This document shows positions 25,305-35,092 of a stretch of 64,000 bases of DNA, one piece after another. Source of the DNA: Arcobacteraceae bacterium (GTDB taxonomy: Bacteria > Campylobacterota > Campylobacteria > Campylobacterales > Arcobacteraceae); the NCBI GenBank assembly GCA_023229945.1, contig JALNYH010000009.1, positions 8,416 to 72,415 of the forward strand. The letters are read 5' to 3'. The notes beneath the pieces are model-generated. The model was not told where the DNA came from, did no database searches, and saw nothing but the letters and a program-made list of their open reading frames with translations. Position 1 is the stretch's first letter. Every line of letters begins with the position of its first letter. The position numbers and the translations under genes were made by a program.

Positions 25305-26567
25305 TTATAACCTTGTAGCACTTAGAGTATCATATTTATTCATATATTGTTGAGCTTCAATTTTTCTCATAGTATCTATTGCAACTTGTACAACAATTAG
25401 TACAGCAACACCACCAAAATAAAATGGAACTCCCATAGCCTTTACAATCAAAAAAGGAACTGTAGAAACAAGCCCTAGATAAATAGCACCACCAAAAGTA
25501 AGTCTACTTGCAACTTCATTCAAAAATGATGCTGTAGATTCTCCTGGTCTAACACCTGGGATAAACCCACCTTGTCGTTTTAGGTTTTCTGAGATATCTT
25601 TTGAATTAAAGGTAATTGATGCATAAAAGAATGCAAAAAATACAACAAACAAAAATGTCAAAACATTGAAAAAATAACCACTAGGATTTAGTAAGTCTGA
25701 TATTATCATAATATATTCATTCTGACTACTTTGTAAAACAGTAGCAGGAAACATTAATATAGCAGAAGCAAAAATAGCTGGGATAACTCCACTTAAATTT
25801 ACTTTAATAGGAATATAGTTCATAATTCTTTTGTTTTGGTTTTCCATAACAACTTTTCTAGAATATGAAACTGGAACTCTTCTCTCACCCAATTCTACAT
25901 ATATTATCGCTCCAACTGTAGCAAAAATAATCAATACTATCCCAATAACTACAAAGAAACTCATTTGTCCATTATTTACAAGTTCTATAGTACCACCAAT
26001 TGCACTTGGAATTGCAGAAACTATACCAGCAAATATAATCAAACTTATACCATTACCTATACCTTTTTGTGTGATTTGTTCTCCAATCCACATTAAAAGC
26101 ATAGTACCACTTAACATAGAAATAGATGCAACCCATACAAATGTACTCATGTCAATACTTATTGCACTTGCTCCGTTGCTTCCTGTTAGAGAATTTAATC
26201 CCATAGAAACACCAAATGCTTGTACTAAAGTAATTACTATTGTTGTATATCTGATAATTTGCATATATTTTTGCATCCCATCACGCTCTTTTTTAAGTTT
26301 GCCAAGAGCTGGGAAAGTTGCGGCAAGAAGTTCCATTATAATTGAGGCAGTAATATAAGGCATAATTCCAAGAGATATAATGCTAAGTCTTTCAACCGCA
26401 TTACCACTAAACATATTGATAAGCCCTAATGCATTTTGTGCATTTGAATCAAAAAACTCTTTTACTACATCTATATTTACACCAGGCACTGGCACATATG
26501 CCAACAGCCTGTATAATAAAATAAATCCTAGCGTTATGAGAATTTTATTTACTAAAGTATTACTCAT
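25305..26567 (-). CDS. secY: Preprotein translocase subunit SecY
   Basis: 420 residues, ten membrane helices. The start reads VNKILITLGFILLYRLLAYVPVPGVNI, with the plug region AQNALGLINMFSGNAVERLSI and the cytoplasmic loop GERRVPVSYSRKVV. Forms the protein-conducting channel with SecE/SecG. Follows rplO by two bases. Confidence 0.97.
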   Translation of the reverse strand: MSNTLVNKILITLGFILLYRLLAYVPVPGVNIDVVKEFFDSNAQNALGLINMFSGNAVERLSIISLGIMPYITASIIMELLAATFPALGKLKKERDGMQKYMQIIRYTTIVITLVQAFGVSMGLNSLTGSNGASAISIDMSTFVWVASISMLSGTMLLMWIGEQITQKGIGNGISLIIFAGIVSAIPSAIGGTIELVNNGQMSFFVVIGIVLIIFATVGAIIYVELGERRVPVSYSRKVVMENQNKRIMNYIPIKVNLSGVIPAIFASAILMFPATVLQSSQNEYIMIISDLLNPSGYFFNVLTFLFVVFFAFFYASITFNSKDISENLKRQGGFIPGVRPGESTASFLNEVASRLTFGGAIYLGLVSTVPFLIVKAMGVPFYFGGVAVLIVVQVAIDTMRKIEAQQYMNKYDTLSATRL

Positions 26568-26569
26568 AA

Positions 26570-26965
26570 TTATTTTCCAGAAGTAGTTATATTTTCGTCT
26601 TTTATTTTACTCACTAAATTTATTGCGTTTTTACCAATTAACTTAATTCTTGTAGTTGAACTTGATAACTTATAAACAGTAGCAATATTTACAACTGTAA
26701 TTTCTTCTAAGTTAGCTATCGAAGTAATTTTGTCTACATTTAAACTAAGTGGTTTTTCAACTCTTGAAGTAAATCCAACTTTTGGAAGTCTTCTATGAAG
26801 TGGTTGTTGCCCACCTTCAAAACCTCTTTTTTCATTGTATCCGCCTCTAGCTTTTTGACCTTTGTGACCTTTTCCAGCAGTTTTACCAGTACCACTTCCT
26901 TGACCACGACCTATTCTTTTTCTGTTTTTAGTACTTCCAACAGCTGGTTGTAAATTTTCTAACAT
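26570..26965 (-). CDS. rplO: 50S ribosomal protein L15
   Basis: 131 residues. The N-terminal Gly/Lys-rich extension ([24 protein letters not shown]) and [17 protein letters not shown] are diagnostic. Slightly shorter than the 144-residue E. coli protein. Confidence 0.97.
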   Translation of the reverse strand: MLENLQPAVGSTKNRKRIGRGQGSGTGKTAGKGHKGQKARGGYNEKRGFEGGQQPLHRRLPKVGFTSRVEKPLSLNVDKITSIANLEEITVVNIATVYKLSSSTTRIKLIGKNAINLVSKIKDENITTSGK

Positions 26966-26968
26966 GAT

Positions 26969-27412
26969 TTACCCCTTTATCTTAGCTAAAGCTTCAACTG
27001 TCGCTTGAACTAGATTGTTTGGATTATTTGAACCAAGTGATTTTGCAATAATATCTTTTACACCTGCAAGCTCAAGAACTGGTCTTGCCGCACCACCTGC
27101 GATAAGTCCTGTACCTTCTGATGCTGGTTTTAAAAGAATTTTACTTGCATTATACTTATGTTCAATATCGTGAGCAATTGTAGTACCTTTGATTGAAACT
27201 TTTACTAAACTTTTGAAAGCGTCATCTAATGCTTTTTTAATAGCATCAGGAACCTCTTTAGCTTTTCCTGTTCCATATCCAACTGTACCATTTTTGTCAC
27301 CAACTACAACTAAAGCTGTAAATCTGAATCTACGACCACCTTTTACAACTTTTGTTACTCTACCGATTTTTACAATCGCTTCTTGAAAATCTTCTCTATT
27401 TACTGCTACCAT
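26969..27412 (-). CDS. rpsE: 30S ribosomal protein S5
   Basis: 147 residues; [34 protein letters not shown] and [14 protein letters not shown] are the S5 signature. It shapes the decoding site and helicase activity of the 30S. Four bases after it comes rplO. Confidence 0.97.
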   Translation of the reverse strand: MVAVNREDFQEAIVKIGRVTKVVKGGRRFRFTALVVVGDKNGTVGYGTGKAKEVPDAIKKALDDAFKSLVKVSIKGTTIAHDIEHKYNASKILLKPASEGTGLIAGGAARPVLELAGVKDIIAKSLGSNNPNNLVQATVEALAKIKG

Positions 27413-27421
27413 TGCTCAACC

Positions 27422-27781
27422 TTATAGTTTGATACCGTTATCTCTTAGTGCATCAGCAAACGCTGCAATTACACCATGATAAACATAGCCATTTCTATCA
27501 AATACAACTTCAGTTATATTTTTTTCTTTTAACATACCAGCAAAAGCAGCTGCAACTTGAATTGCACCTTCTTTACTAGCTCTTACATTCATAGTTTGAC
27601 TATTTAGTCCTGCTAATGTTTGACCAGCTACATCATCAATTGCTTGAGCACTAATGTATCTATTTGATTTAAAAATAGATACTCTAGGTTTAATTGCAGT
27701 ACCACTGATTTTCGATCTAACTTTTAATTTTCTTTTTGCTCTTAGCAAATTTTTCTTTACAATATCTTTTGCTCTACTCAT
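27422..27781 (-). CDS. rplR: 50S ribosomal protein L18
   Basis: 119 residues from ATG 27781 ([11 protein letters not shown]); a GTG just upstream (27784) gives one more residue. The 5S-rRNA-binding core [19 protein letters not shown] and the end [23 protein letters not shown] are typical. GGTG serves as SD. Confidence 0.95.
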   Translation of the reverse strand: MSRAKDIVKKNLLRAKRKLKVRSKISGTAIKPRVSIFKSNRYISAQAIDDVAGQTLAGLNSQTMNVRASKEGAIQVAAAFAGMLKEKNITEVVFDRNGYVYHGVIAAFADALRDNGIKL

Positions 27782-27791
27782 CACTTACACC

Positions 27792-28328
27792 TTATTTTTT
27801 AGAAGTTTTTCCAGCTTTTCTGATGATAGTTTCATCAACATACTTCACACCTTTACCTTTGTAAGGCTCTGGTGGTCTATAACCTCTAACGATTGCTGAA
27901 ACTTGTCCAACTTGACCTTTATCACTTCCTGTTATAGTAATGACATTCTTCTCAACAGATATACTGATACCTTTTGGAATCTCAAAATTAATAGGATGAG
28001 AAAAACCAAGAGCCATCTCTAAAACATTTCCATTAACTGCGGCTTTATAACCAACACCATTAATTTCTAGTTTTTTAGTGAAACCTGTATTAAAACCTGT
28101 TACAGCATTGTTAGTAAGTGCTCTATAAGTACCCCAAAATGCTTTATTTTCAGCTTCTTCGCCAATAGGAGAAAAAACTACCTTACCATCTTCAACAGCA
28201 ACATTAACTCTATTTAAAGTATCAATTTGTTTCGCATCATTACCTTTTTTTACTGTAATAACACCATTATTTACTGTTACCTCAACACCACTTGGTATTG
28301 CTATAGGTTGTTTTCCAATTCTTGACAT
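27792..28328 (-). CDS. rplF: 50S ribosomal protein L6
   Basis: 178 residues, two repeated alpha/beta folds. [17 protein letters not shown] at the start and [18 protein letters not shown] near the end are L6 signatures. Located near the factor-binding region of the 50S. Confidence 0.97.
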   Translation of the reverse strand: MSRIGKQPIAIPSGVEVTVNNGVITVKKGNDAKQIDTLNRVNVAVEDGKVVFSPIGEEAENKAFWGTYRALTNNAVTGFNTGFTKKLEINGVGYKAAVNGNVLEMALGFSHPINFEIPKGISISVEKNVITITGSDKGQVGQVSAIVRGYRPPEPYKGKGVKYVDETIIRKAGKTSKK

Positions 28329-28340
28329 ATTTTATACCTT

Positions 28341-28739
28341 TTACCAGATAGTACAAAGTACTTCACCACCAACTTTAGCTGCATAAGCTTCATCATTGCT
28401 TATAACACCTTTGTTTGTGCTTACTACTATTGTACCGTATCCATTTTTAAAGCTCTTAAGTTCTGTATAACCTTTGTAAACTCTTCTACCAGATTTAGAA
28501 ACTCTTGTAACTTCGTTAATAACAGTTTTACCGCTATCATCATATTTTAAAACTACACTTATTGTTTTTTTGTTATTTTGACCATCAACAACTTTAAAGC
28601 TCTCGATGTATCCTTTGTTTTGTAACACACCAAGCAATGCCTCAACAGTGTTAGAATGTAGTAGTGTAGTAACTTCTAGTTTTCTAAGACTTGCATTTCT
28701 GATTCTCGTTAGTGCATCAGCAATCATATCATTTACCAT
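28341..28739 (-). CDS. rpsH: 30S ribosomal protein S8
   Basis: 132 residues; [14 protein letters not shown] at the start and [32 protein letters not shown] at the end mark S8, which binds helix 21 of 16S rRNA and in E. coli represses the spc operon. Confidence 0.97.
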   Translation of the reverse strand: MVNDMIADALTRIRNASLRKLEVTTLLHSNTVEALLGVLQNKGYIESFKVVDGQNNKKTISVVLKYDDSGKTVINEVTRVSKSGRRVYKGYTELKSFKNGYGTIVVSTNKGVISNDEAYAAKVGGEVLCTIW

Positions 28740-28748
28740 AAATTTCTC

Positions 28749-28934
28749 CTACCAACTTGCTTTTCTAACACCAGGAATTAATCCCTCGTTAGCCATTTTT
28801 CTTAAACATACTCTACAAAGTCCAAAATCTTGATATACTGATTTTGGTCTTCCACAAACAGAACATCTTGTATATGCTCTTACTGCAAACTTAGGCTTTC
28901 TTTGAGCCTTTGCTATCATAGACTTTTTAGCCAT
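28749..28934 (-). CDS. rpsZ: 30S ribosomal protein S14 type Z (zinc ribbon)
   Basis: 61 residues, the short zinc-binding form, with CSVCGRP and CRVCLRKMA forming a four-Cys site. It shares a base with the rplE stop. Dependence on zinc links it in principle to the zinc-uptake genes elsewhere in the window. Confidence 0.96.
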   Translation of the reverse strand: MAKKSMIAKAQRKPKFAVRAYTRCSVCGRPKSVYQDFGLCRVCLRKMANEGLIPGVRKASW

Positions 28935-29482
28935 TATTCTCTTCCTTTACTAAATGGAATTCCCATTAGCTCTAATAATCTATAAGCTTCTGTGTCGTTT
29001 TGCGCAGTTGTAGCTATAGAGATATTCATACCGTGTGTTTTGATAATATTATCATAAACTACTTCTGGGAACATAAGTTGCTCGTTTAGACCGAAGCTAA
29101 AGTTACCTCTACCATCAAAACCATTTCTGTTTAGACCTCTAAAGTCTTTTACTCTTGGTAAAGCAACAGAAACTAATTTGTCCAAAAACACATACATGTT
29201 ATCACTTCTTAAAGTAACTTTGATACCAACTGGCATACCTTCTCTTACTTTAAATCCAGCAACTGATTTTTTAGCTATGATAATTTGAGCTTTTTGACCA
29301 GCTATCAAAGAGATAGTGTCAGCCATATTTTGCATCAATTTATTATCTTTCATAGCCTCACCAGCACCAACAGAGATTACAACTTTCTCTATTTGTGGTG
29401 TAAGCATTTTGTTTTTTGGGAACTCAGCTTCAAGAGCAGGTTTAACAACAGCTTTATATTTATCAAATAATCTTGTTGCCAT
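28934..29482 (-). CDS. rplE: 50S ribosomal protein L5
   Basis: 182 residues. [15 protein letters not shown] and [36 protein letters not shown] are L5 signatures. It contacts 5S rRNA and P-site tRNA. Confidence 0.97.
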   Translation of the reverse strand: MATRLFDKYKAVVKPALEAEFPKNKMLTPQIEKVVISVGAGEAMKDNKLMQNMADTISLIAGQKAQIIIAKKSVAGFKVREGMPVGIKVTLRSDNMYVFLDKLVSVALPRVKDFRGLNRNGFDGRGNFSFGLNEQLMFPEVVYDNIIKTHGMNISIATTAQNDTEAYRLLELMGIPFSKGRE

Positions 29483-29484
29483 AA

Positions 29485-29724
29485 TTAAGCTCCTTCTACT
29501 TTTGCTACATTAGAGATATCTATTGGCATCTCTTTATTGATAAATCCACCGTCTGGATTTTTTTCTTGATCTGGTTTGATAGCTTTTTTAGCTATTTTAC
29601 AACCCTTTACAAGTACTTTCATATCTTTAGGCATAACTTTGATAACTTCACCAGTTTTACCTTTGTCATCTCCAGCGATAATTTTTACAGTATCACCTTT
29701 TTTAATTTTTAATTTAATAGCCAT
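29485..29724 (-). CDS. rplX: 50S ribosomal protein L24
   Basis: 79 residues with the KOW motif [21 protein letters not shown]. Shorter than the roughly 104-residue E. coli protein, as in relatives. It overlaps rplN by one base. Confidence 0.96.
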   Translation of the reverse strand: MAIKLKIKKGDTVKIIAGDDKGKTGEVIKVMPKDMKVLVKGCKIAKKAIKPDQEKNPDGGFINKEMPIDISNVAKVEGA

Positions 29725-30092
29725 TATAATACCTCCGGAGCAAGTGATACGATTTTCATAAAGTTTGCATATCTAACTTCTCTTGCTACTGGTCCAAATA
29801 TACGAGTACCAATTGGCTCTCTTTTTGCATCAAGAATAACTGCAGCATTGTCATCGAATCTGATTAAAGAACCATTTTCTCTTTGAACTTCTTTGTGAGT
29901 TCTAACAACAACAGCTTTTACTACTTGACCTTTTTTTACTTTACCATTTGGGATAGCTTTTTTAACTGATGCAACAATTACATCACCAACACTTGCGTAT
30001 CTTCTTTTACTTCCACCTAAAACTTTGATACACATAATTTCTTTTGCGCCACTGTTATCAGCAACATTCAATCTTGTAAAACTTTGTATCAT
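29724..30092 (-). CDS. rplN: 50S ribosomal protein L14
   Basis: 122 residues; [27 protein letters not shown] at the start is typical of L14, which lies at the subunit interface. Confidence 0.97.
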   Translation of the reverse strand: MIQSFTRLNVADNSGAKEIMCIKVLGGSKRRYASVGDVIVASVKKAIPNGKVKKGQVVKAVVVRTHKEVQRENGSLIRFDDNAAVILDAKREPIGTRIFGPVAREVRYANFMKIVSLAPEVL

Positions 30093-30346
30093 TATTCAAC
30101 TCCTCTTGCAAGGATTACATTCAATCTGTATGATTTAGTTTTTGATAATGGTCTACATTCTAATGCAGATACAGTATCTCCAACTTTTACTTCATTTTTT
30201 TCATCGTGAACTAGGTATTTTTTAAACTTTTTAACTGTTTTGTGATATTTTGGGTGTAAAACACTTCTTGTTACTAAAACTGAAACTGTTTTATCACCGC
30301 TTTTTTTTACCACTACACCTTGAATCTCTCTTTTGTGTGTATTCAT
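30092..30346 (-). CDS. rpsQ: 30S ribosomal protein S17
   Basis: 84 residues, an OB-fold: [44 protein letters not shown]. One-base overlap with rplN. Confidence 0.96.
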   Translation of the reverse strand: MNTHKREIQGVVVKKSGDKTVSVLVTRSVLHPKYHKTVKKFKKYLVHDEKNEVKVGDTVSALECRPLSKTKSYRLNVILARGVE

Positions 30347-30357
30347 GAGCCTGATCC

Positions 30358-30546
30358 TTATGCGTTAACTGCAGTGATAGCAGTTTGAATTCTAGCGATA
30401 TCTTTTTTTACAGTTCTAAGTTCGCTAGTGTTTGTAAGTTGCATAGTTTTTAGCTTAGCTTTAAGCTCAAATAACAACACCTTTTTCTCTTTTAACGTAG
30501 CTTTTAATTCTTCTAAGCTTTTATCTTTTATCTCAGTATATTTCAT
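30358..30546 (-). CDS. rpmC: 50S ribosomal protein L29
   Basis: 62 residues from ATG 30546 ([18 protein letters not shown]), with GGAT about nine bases upstream. A GTG at 30552 is possible but less likely. The gene start overlaps the end of rplP by 14 bases. Two-helix antiparallel coil near the exit tunnel. Confidence 0.94.
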   Translation of the reverse strand: MKYTEIKDKSLEELKATLKEKKVLLFELKAKLKTMQLTNTSELRTVKKDIARIQTAITAVNA

Positions 30547-30958
30547 TTTCACTATCCAAAGTTACGATTTTTGTTTTAAATGGTAATTTATGCATAGCCA
30601 ATGTTAACGCTTCTCTTGCTAACACATCATCTACACCTGCCATCTCAAAGCAAATTCTTCCAGGTTTGATATTCATTACCCATTTATCTACTGAACCTTT
30701 ACCTTTACCCATCCTAGTTTCTAGTGGCTTAGCAGTAAGAGGTTTGTCTGGGAATACCATTATCCAAACTTTACCAGTTCTTTTTACTTTTCTTGTCATT
30801 GCAATCCTAGCAGCTTCAATCTGTCTAGAATCAATTCTTCCGTGTTCAACAGCTTTAACACCAATATTACCGAATGCTAATGAGTTTCCTCTTGTAGCTT
30901 CGCCTCTATTTCTGCCTTTCATCTGTTTTCTATATTTAGTTCTTTTTGGCATTAACAT
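30533..30958 (-). CDS. rplP: 50S ribosomal protein L16
   Basis: 141 residues. [19 protein letters not shown] and [15 protein letters not shown] text ([25 protein letters not shown]) are L16 signatures. The ATG at 30958 keeps the conserved MLxPKRTK start. Confidence 0.96.
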   Translation of the reverse strand: MLMPKRTKYRKQMKGRNRGEATRGNSLAFGNIGVKAVEHGRIDSRQIEAARIAMTRKVKRTGKVWIMVFPDKPLTAKPLETRMGKGKGSVDKWVMNIKPGRICFEMAGVDDVLAREALTLAMHKLPFKTKIVTLDSENEIY

Positions 30959-30960
30959 GA

Positions 30961-31674
30961 TTATTTACCTCTTTTATTCATAGTAGGTTTTCTCTTTTTA
31001 GCCGCATTGTTATTAGCAGGAGTTTCACGTTCTGGTTGAATACCTTTTGCAAGTACTTCACCTTTGAAAATCCAAACTTTTATACCAATACATCCATAAG
31101 TAGTATGTGCTTCAGCAAACCCATAATCAATTTTAGCTCTTAAAGTATGAAGAGGAACTCTACCTTCAAGATACCATTCAGTTCTAGCCATCTCAGCGCC
31201 ACCAAGTCTACCAGATACTGATACCTTAATACCTTTAGCACCAGATTTTAGAGCGTTTTGCATAACTCTTTTCATAGCTCTTCTAAATGCAACTCTTCTT
31301 TCTAATTGTTGAGCAACATTTTCAGCAGCAAGTTGAGCAGAAGTTTGTGGTTTTCTCTCTTCTTTGATGTTAACAGTAATTTCTTTACCTAAAAGTGTAG
31401 AAAGTGCATTTTTAAGTTTTTCAACATCCGCACCTTTTTTACCAATAATGATACCAGGTCTAGCAGCAACAACAGTTACTCTAACTTTTTTAGCAGTTCT
31501 TTCAATTAATGTTTGAGAAACACCAGCATAGTAAAGTTCTTTTTTGATGTATTTTCTAACTTTATGATCTTCAGCTATATTTTCTGGCATTTTACTAAAA
31601 GTTGGAAACCATCTTGATTCCCAATTTCTGTTTATTCCAAGTCTTATTCCAATTGGACTAACTTTTTGACCCAT
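30961..31674 (-). CDS. rpsC: 30S ribosomal protein S3
   Basis: 237 residues. [23 protein letters not shown] opens the protein, the KH domain shows [10 protein letters not shown], and [23 protein letters not shown] lies in the C-terminal domain. It lines the mRNA entry channel. Confidence 0.97.
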   Translation of the reverse strand: MGQKVSPIGIRLGINRNWESRWFPTFSKMPENIAEDHKVRKYIKKELYYAGVSQTLIERTAKKVRVTVVAARPGIIIGKKGADVEKLKNALSTLLGKEITVNIKEERKPQTSAQLAAENVAQQLERRVAFRRAMKRVMQNALKSGAKGIKVSVSGRLGGAEMARTEWYLEGRVPLHTLRAKIDYGFAEAHTTYGCIGIKVWIFKGEVLAKGIQPERETPANNNAAKKRKPTMNKRGK

Positions 31675-32003
31675 TACTTCTCTCCTTTAACTGGTGCTAC
31701 TTCAACAATAATGTGAGAAGTAGGTTTTAGTTTTGGTGTTGCTCTTCCTCTAGCTCTTGGCATAAATCTTCTTAAAACTGAAGCTTTATCAACTCTACAA
31801 CTAACAACTTCTGCTTCATTAGCTTCTAAACCTGCATTTGCAACAGCAGAAGCAATTACTTTAGATATTATGTTAGCAGCTTTGTTTGGAGTAAACTCTA
31901 AGCTTGCAATTGCAAGTTCACAATTCATACCTTGAACTTCTCTAGCAACTAGTCTAGCTTTAATAGGAGAAAGTCTTATAAATTTTAGTACAGCTCTACT
32001 CAT
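31674..32003 (-). CDS. rplV: 50S ribosomal protein L22
   Basis: 109 residues; [17 protein letters not shown] and [21 protein letters not shown] include the tunnel-lining beta hairpin. Shares one base with rpsC. Confidence 0.97.
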   Translation of the reverse strand: MSRAVLKFIRLSPIKARLVAREVQGMNCELAIASLEFTPNKAANIISKVIASAVANAGLEANEAEVVSCRVDKASVLRRFMPRARGRATPKLKPTSHIIVEVAPVKGEK

Positions 32004-32004
32004 A

Positions 32005-32283
32005 TTATCCTACCTTTTTTTGCACAGTGCCTTTGTGCCCTTTAAATAATCTAGTTGGTGCGAACTCACCTAGTTTATAACCAACATGATTTTCAGTTAT
32101 TGAAACTGGTACGAATACTTTACCATTATGCACAGTAAAAGTAAGCCCTATCATATCAGGTAAAATAGTACTTCTTCTTGACCAAGTTTTAATTGGTTTT
32201 TTATCACCACTTGATTGCGCTTTTAAAACTTTTTTCATTAGATGTCCATCAACGAATGGACCTTTTTTTATTGATCTTGCCAT
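32005..32283 (-). CDS. rpsS: 30S ribosomal protein S19
   Basis: 92 residues. [19 protein letters not shown] and [18 protein letters not shown] are unmistakable S19 motifs. Confidence 0.97.
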   Translation of the reverse strand: MARSIKKGPFVDGHLMKKVLKAQSSGDKKPIKTWSRRSTILPDMIGLTFTVHNGKVFVPVSITENHVGYKLGEFAPTRLFKGHKGTVQKKVG

Positions 32284-32292
32284 ATAATTACC

Positions 32293-33120
32293 CTACTTCT
32301 TTCGTCTTGAGATGATAAGTTTATCACTAGCTTTTTTCTTTCTAGTTTTATAACCTTTTGTAGGCATACCCCATGGAGTTACAGGATGTCCAGATGAACC
32401 AGTTTTACCTTCACCACCACCATGTGGGTGATCTATAGGGTTCATTGCTGCCCCTCTAGTTTGAGGTCTAATACCCATATGTCTTGAACGTCCAGCTTTA
32501 CCTATTACCATATTGATATAGTCTTCGTTTCCTACAACACCAATAGTTGCCATATTAACACCAAGAACTTTTCTCATTTCACCACTAGGTAATCTCATGA
32601 TTACATACTTTTCTTCTCTACCCATTACCTGAGCATAGCTTCCAGCACTTCTAGCAAGTTGAGCACCTTTACCTGGTTTTAATTCAATATTATGAACCAT
32701 TGTACCAACAGGGATACTCATAAGTTGCATAGCATTACCTGGTTTGATATCAAGACCACTAACTGCAGAAGATATAACATCACCTACATTTAAGCCTTTT
32801 GGTTGAATAACATATCTTTTGTCACCATCAACATAGTTAACTAAACAAATTCTACAGTTTCTATATGGATCGTACTCAACAGTAGCTACTGTTCCAGGGA
32901 TTCCTAACTTATTTCTTTTAAAATCTATAATTCTATATAGTTTTTTTGCACCCGCTTGTTTATGTCTGCTTGTGATTCTTCCGTTACTATTTCTACCAGC
33001 TGCTGCTTTTACTCTTACAAGTAAAGATCTTACAGTTGGTTTTGAAGTAATATCTGAAGTATCCAATACACTCATAAATCTTCTAGCTGGTGTAATTGGT
33101 CTAAATTTTTTGATAGCCAT
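32293..33120 (-). CDS. rplB: 50S ribosomal protein L2
   Basis: 275 residues. [35 protein letters not shown] [10 protein letters not shown] and the His-bearing loop near the peptidyl transferase centre are present. It follows rplW by ten bases. Confidence 0.97.
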   Translation of the reverse strand: MAIKKFRPITPARRFMSVLDTSDITSKPTVRSLLVRVKAAAGRNSNGRITSRHKQAGAKKLYRIIDFKRNKLGIPGTVATVEYDPYRNCRICLVNYVDGDKRYVIQPKGLNVGDVISSAVSGLDIKPGNAMQLMSIPVGTMVHNIELKPGKGAQLARSAGSYAQVMGREEKYVIMRLPSGEMRKVLGVNMATIGVVGNEDYINMVIGKAGRSRHMGIRPQTRGAAMNPIDHPHGGGEGKTGSSGHPVTPWGMPTKGYKTRKKKASDKLIISRRKK

Positions 33121-33130
33121 CCATTACCCC

Positions 33131-33412
33131 TTAAGCTGATAGGTTCGCGATTGCCGCGCCCTCAGGAAGTGTTACATAGAACTTTTTGAAATCAGCTCTC
33201 TTACCAACTCTTCCTCTGAATTTTTTTACTTTACCATCTTGTCTTAAAGAATTAACTTTTGATGGAGTTACACCAAAATACTCTTTGAAAACTTCTTTTA
33301 AACCGTTTTTTGTCATTTTAGGTGAAGTTTGAACAACTATTACACCATTTTCTTGAAGCTCTATAGTTTTTTCTGTATAGAGGATTGATTTGATATCTGT
33401 AATATCTGCCAT
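33131..33412 (-). CDS. rplW: 50S ribosomal protein L23
   Basis: 93 residues; [18 protein letters not shown] and [23 protein letters not shown] identify L23, docking site for trigger factor and SRP at the exit tunnel. Confidence 0.96.
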   Translation of the reverse strand: MADITDIKSILYTEKTIELQENGVIVVQTSPKMTKNGLKEVFKEYFGVTPSKVNSLRQDGKVKKFRGRVGKRADFKKFYVTLPEGAAIANLSA

Positions 33413-33413
33413 A

Positions 33414-34025
33414 TTATTTCTCCCCTGTTAAACTATCAAATACTGCTTTTTCAATCACTACAGAGTGAAATACAGACATCCAATAAGCGTTTAATTCTTG
33501 TTTTTCAACTACATAACAATTTGGAACATTTCTAAATGCCAAATATGTTTTTTCATCTAATAAGTCAACAACTACCAAAGTACTTCTTTGGTTTAGTTTT
33601 GTAACTATTGCCATTGCATCTTTAGTTTTACCTGATTCAACAGTTAAAGCGTCAAGAATAAATAAAGTTCCTCTTTGAGCTTGTGCATTAAGAGCAAATT
33701 TTAAAGCTAGTACTTTTTGTTTTTTATTAACTTTTTGCTCATAATTTCTTTTTGTTGGTCCAAAAATTGTACCCCCACCTACGAATAATGGTGATCTCAT
33801 AGAACCCCATCTAGCACCACCGCTACCTTTTTGAGCTTTAGGTTTTTTACCACCACCGCTTACTTCGGCTCTTGTTTTACTTCTCGCAGTATTTGATCTC
33901 AAAGACGCAAGATACGATTTTACATATAAATATAAATTGTGAGAATTTATACTATCATAAGCTGAAGGAAGTTCTACATTTCCAGCTGCTTCAAATTTTT
34001 CGTTTAATATTACTGCTTTACTCAT
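33414..34025 (-). CDS. rplD: 50S ribosomal protein L4
   Basis: 203 residues. The tunnel loop region [31 protein letters not shown] is diagnostic. In E. coli L4 represses the S10 operon; whether that holds here cannot be seen. It overlaps rplC by four bases (ATGA). Confidence 0.97.
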   Translation of the reverse strand: MSKAVILNEKFEAAGNVELPSAYDSINSHNLYLYVKSYLASLRSNTARSKTRAEVSGGGKKPKAQKGSGGARWGSMRSPLFVGGGTIFGPTKRNYEQKVNKKQKVLALKFALNAQAQRGTLFILDALTVESGKTKDAMAIVTKLNQRSTLVVVDLLDEKTYLAFRNVPNCYVVEKQELNAYWMSVFHSVVIEKAVFDSLTGEK

Positions 34026-34600
34026 TTAGCAATCCTTACTCTACCTAATGCACCATTTGGTCCACTTACTGAACCTTTTAGTACTAAAACACCACTTGCT
34101 GGATCAAATGAAACAACTTCATTAGAAACTGTTACTGTTTCATAACCATACTGACCTGGCATTTTTTTACCTGGTTGTACACGTCCTGGCCATTCGCAGT
34201 TACCAATAGAACCAGTTCTTCTACCCATTCTATGTCCGTGAGAAGCTCTACCACCAGCAAAGTTCCATCTTTTTACAACACCAGTAAAACCTCTACCTTT
34301 TGTTCTGAAAGTTGCTTTAATTTGAGCACCTTCAACCAAAAGTGAAGTATCAACATCACCTGCTTCAGTATTTGAAGTTTTAACAGTAGCGAATCTATTA
34401 AATTCTTTGCTAAGGTTATATTTAGCTTGTTGTCCAGCTGTTGGCTTATTTAAAGACTTACCTTTATTATATGCCACTAACGCTTTTCCATTTTCTAAAA
34501 CTTCACATACTTTTGTATCTATAAGCTTTAAAAGTGTAACAGGAACACTTGGAACAGATATTGTTCTGCTCATACCGATTTTTTCAACTATGAATTCCAT
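34022..34600 (-). CDS. rplC: 50S ribosomal protein L3
   Basis: 192 residues. [32 protein letters not shown] includes the methylated-Gln region position and the long loop near the peptidyl transferase centre. Confidence 0.97.
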   Translation of the reverse strand: MEFIVEKIGMSRTISVPSVPVTLLKLIDTKVCEVLENGKALVAYNKGKSLNKPTAGQQAKYNLSKEFNRFATVKTSNTEAGDVDTSLLVEGAQIKATFRTKGRGFTGVVKRWNFAGGRASHGHRMGRRTGSIGNCEWPGRVQPGKKMPGQYGYETVTVSNEVVSFDPASGVLVLKGSVSGPNGALGRVRIAK

Positions 34601-34613
34601 CCATTACCCCTTA

Positions 34614-34928
34614 TTATGCTTGACCCATTGATCTAACTTCTACGTCAACTTCAGGAGCAAGATCAAGTTTCATTAAAGAATCAACAGTATCTGGAGTTGC
34701 AGAGATTATATCAATCATTCTTGAATGAACTCTGATTTCAAACTGCTCTCTACTGTCTTTATTAACATGTGGAGATCTAAGCACTGTATATCTTCTGATT
34801 TTAGTTGGCAAAGGAATTGGTCCTACCAACTCTGCACCTGTTCTTTTAACAGCTTCTACTATAGAAGCAACTGAACGATCTAGAACTCTATGATCGTATG
34901 CCTTTAATTTTAATCTAATTTTTTCCAT
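34614..34928 (-). CDS. rpsJ: 30S ribosomal protein S10
   Basis: 104 residues from ATG 34928 ([17 protein letters not shown]), the usual S10 start. AGAGGT precedes it at good spacing. A longer in-frame reading from 34994 adds 22 residues not found in S10. The first gene of the S10-spc operon, behind a consensus promoter. Confidence 0.97.
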   Translation of the reverse strand: MEKIRLKLKAYDHRVLDRSVASIVEAVKRTGAELVGPIPLPTKIRRYTVLRSPHVNKDSREQFEIRVHSRMIDIISATPDTVDSLMKLDLAPEVDVEVRSMGQA

Positions 34929-35006
34929 TTTTACCTCTTTAAAGAACTCATCAAGTCCATAATTCTTGTCTTCAAAAACTACACTTGACATCAAACATGG
35001 ACGCGG

Positions 35007-35035
35007 ATTATAGCTAATTTTTAATATAAAGTCAA
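35007..35035 (-). promoter_or_regulatory. S10 operon promoter (TTGACT - 17 - TATAAT)
   Basis: On the minus strand the -35 TTGACT (35035-35030) and -10 TATAAT (35012-35007) are spaced 17 bases apart, followed by a GC-rich discriminator (CCGCG). This is the best sigma-70 match noticed in the window and fits the most highly expressed operon. The leader before rpsJ is about 75 nt. Confidence 0.85.
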
Positions 35036-35057
35036 TAGATTGGGGTGTTTTAAAGGG

Positions 35058-35082
35058 AAAAAAGGAATTTTATTTCCTTTTT
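35058..35082 (-). terminator. Terminator of the ankyrin-repeat gene
   Basis: AAAAAGGAA-(loop)-TTCCTTTTT with a run of T after it on the minus strand, located 11 bases past the ankyrin gene stop. It insulates that gene from the S10 promoter. Confidence 0.75.
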
Positions 35083-35092
35083 ATAAGGAAGA

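Noticed and set aside
34614..34994. Long form of rpsJ
   Set aside because: The extra 22 residues are not S10-like, and AGAGGT stands before ATG 34928.
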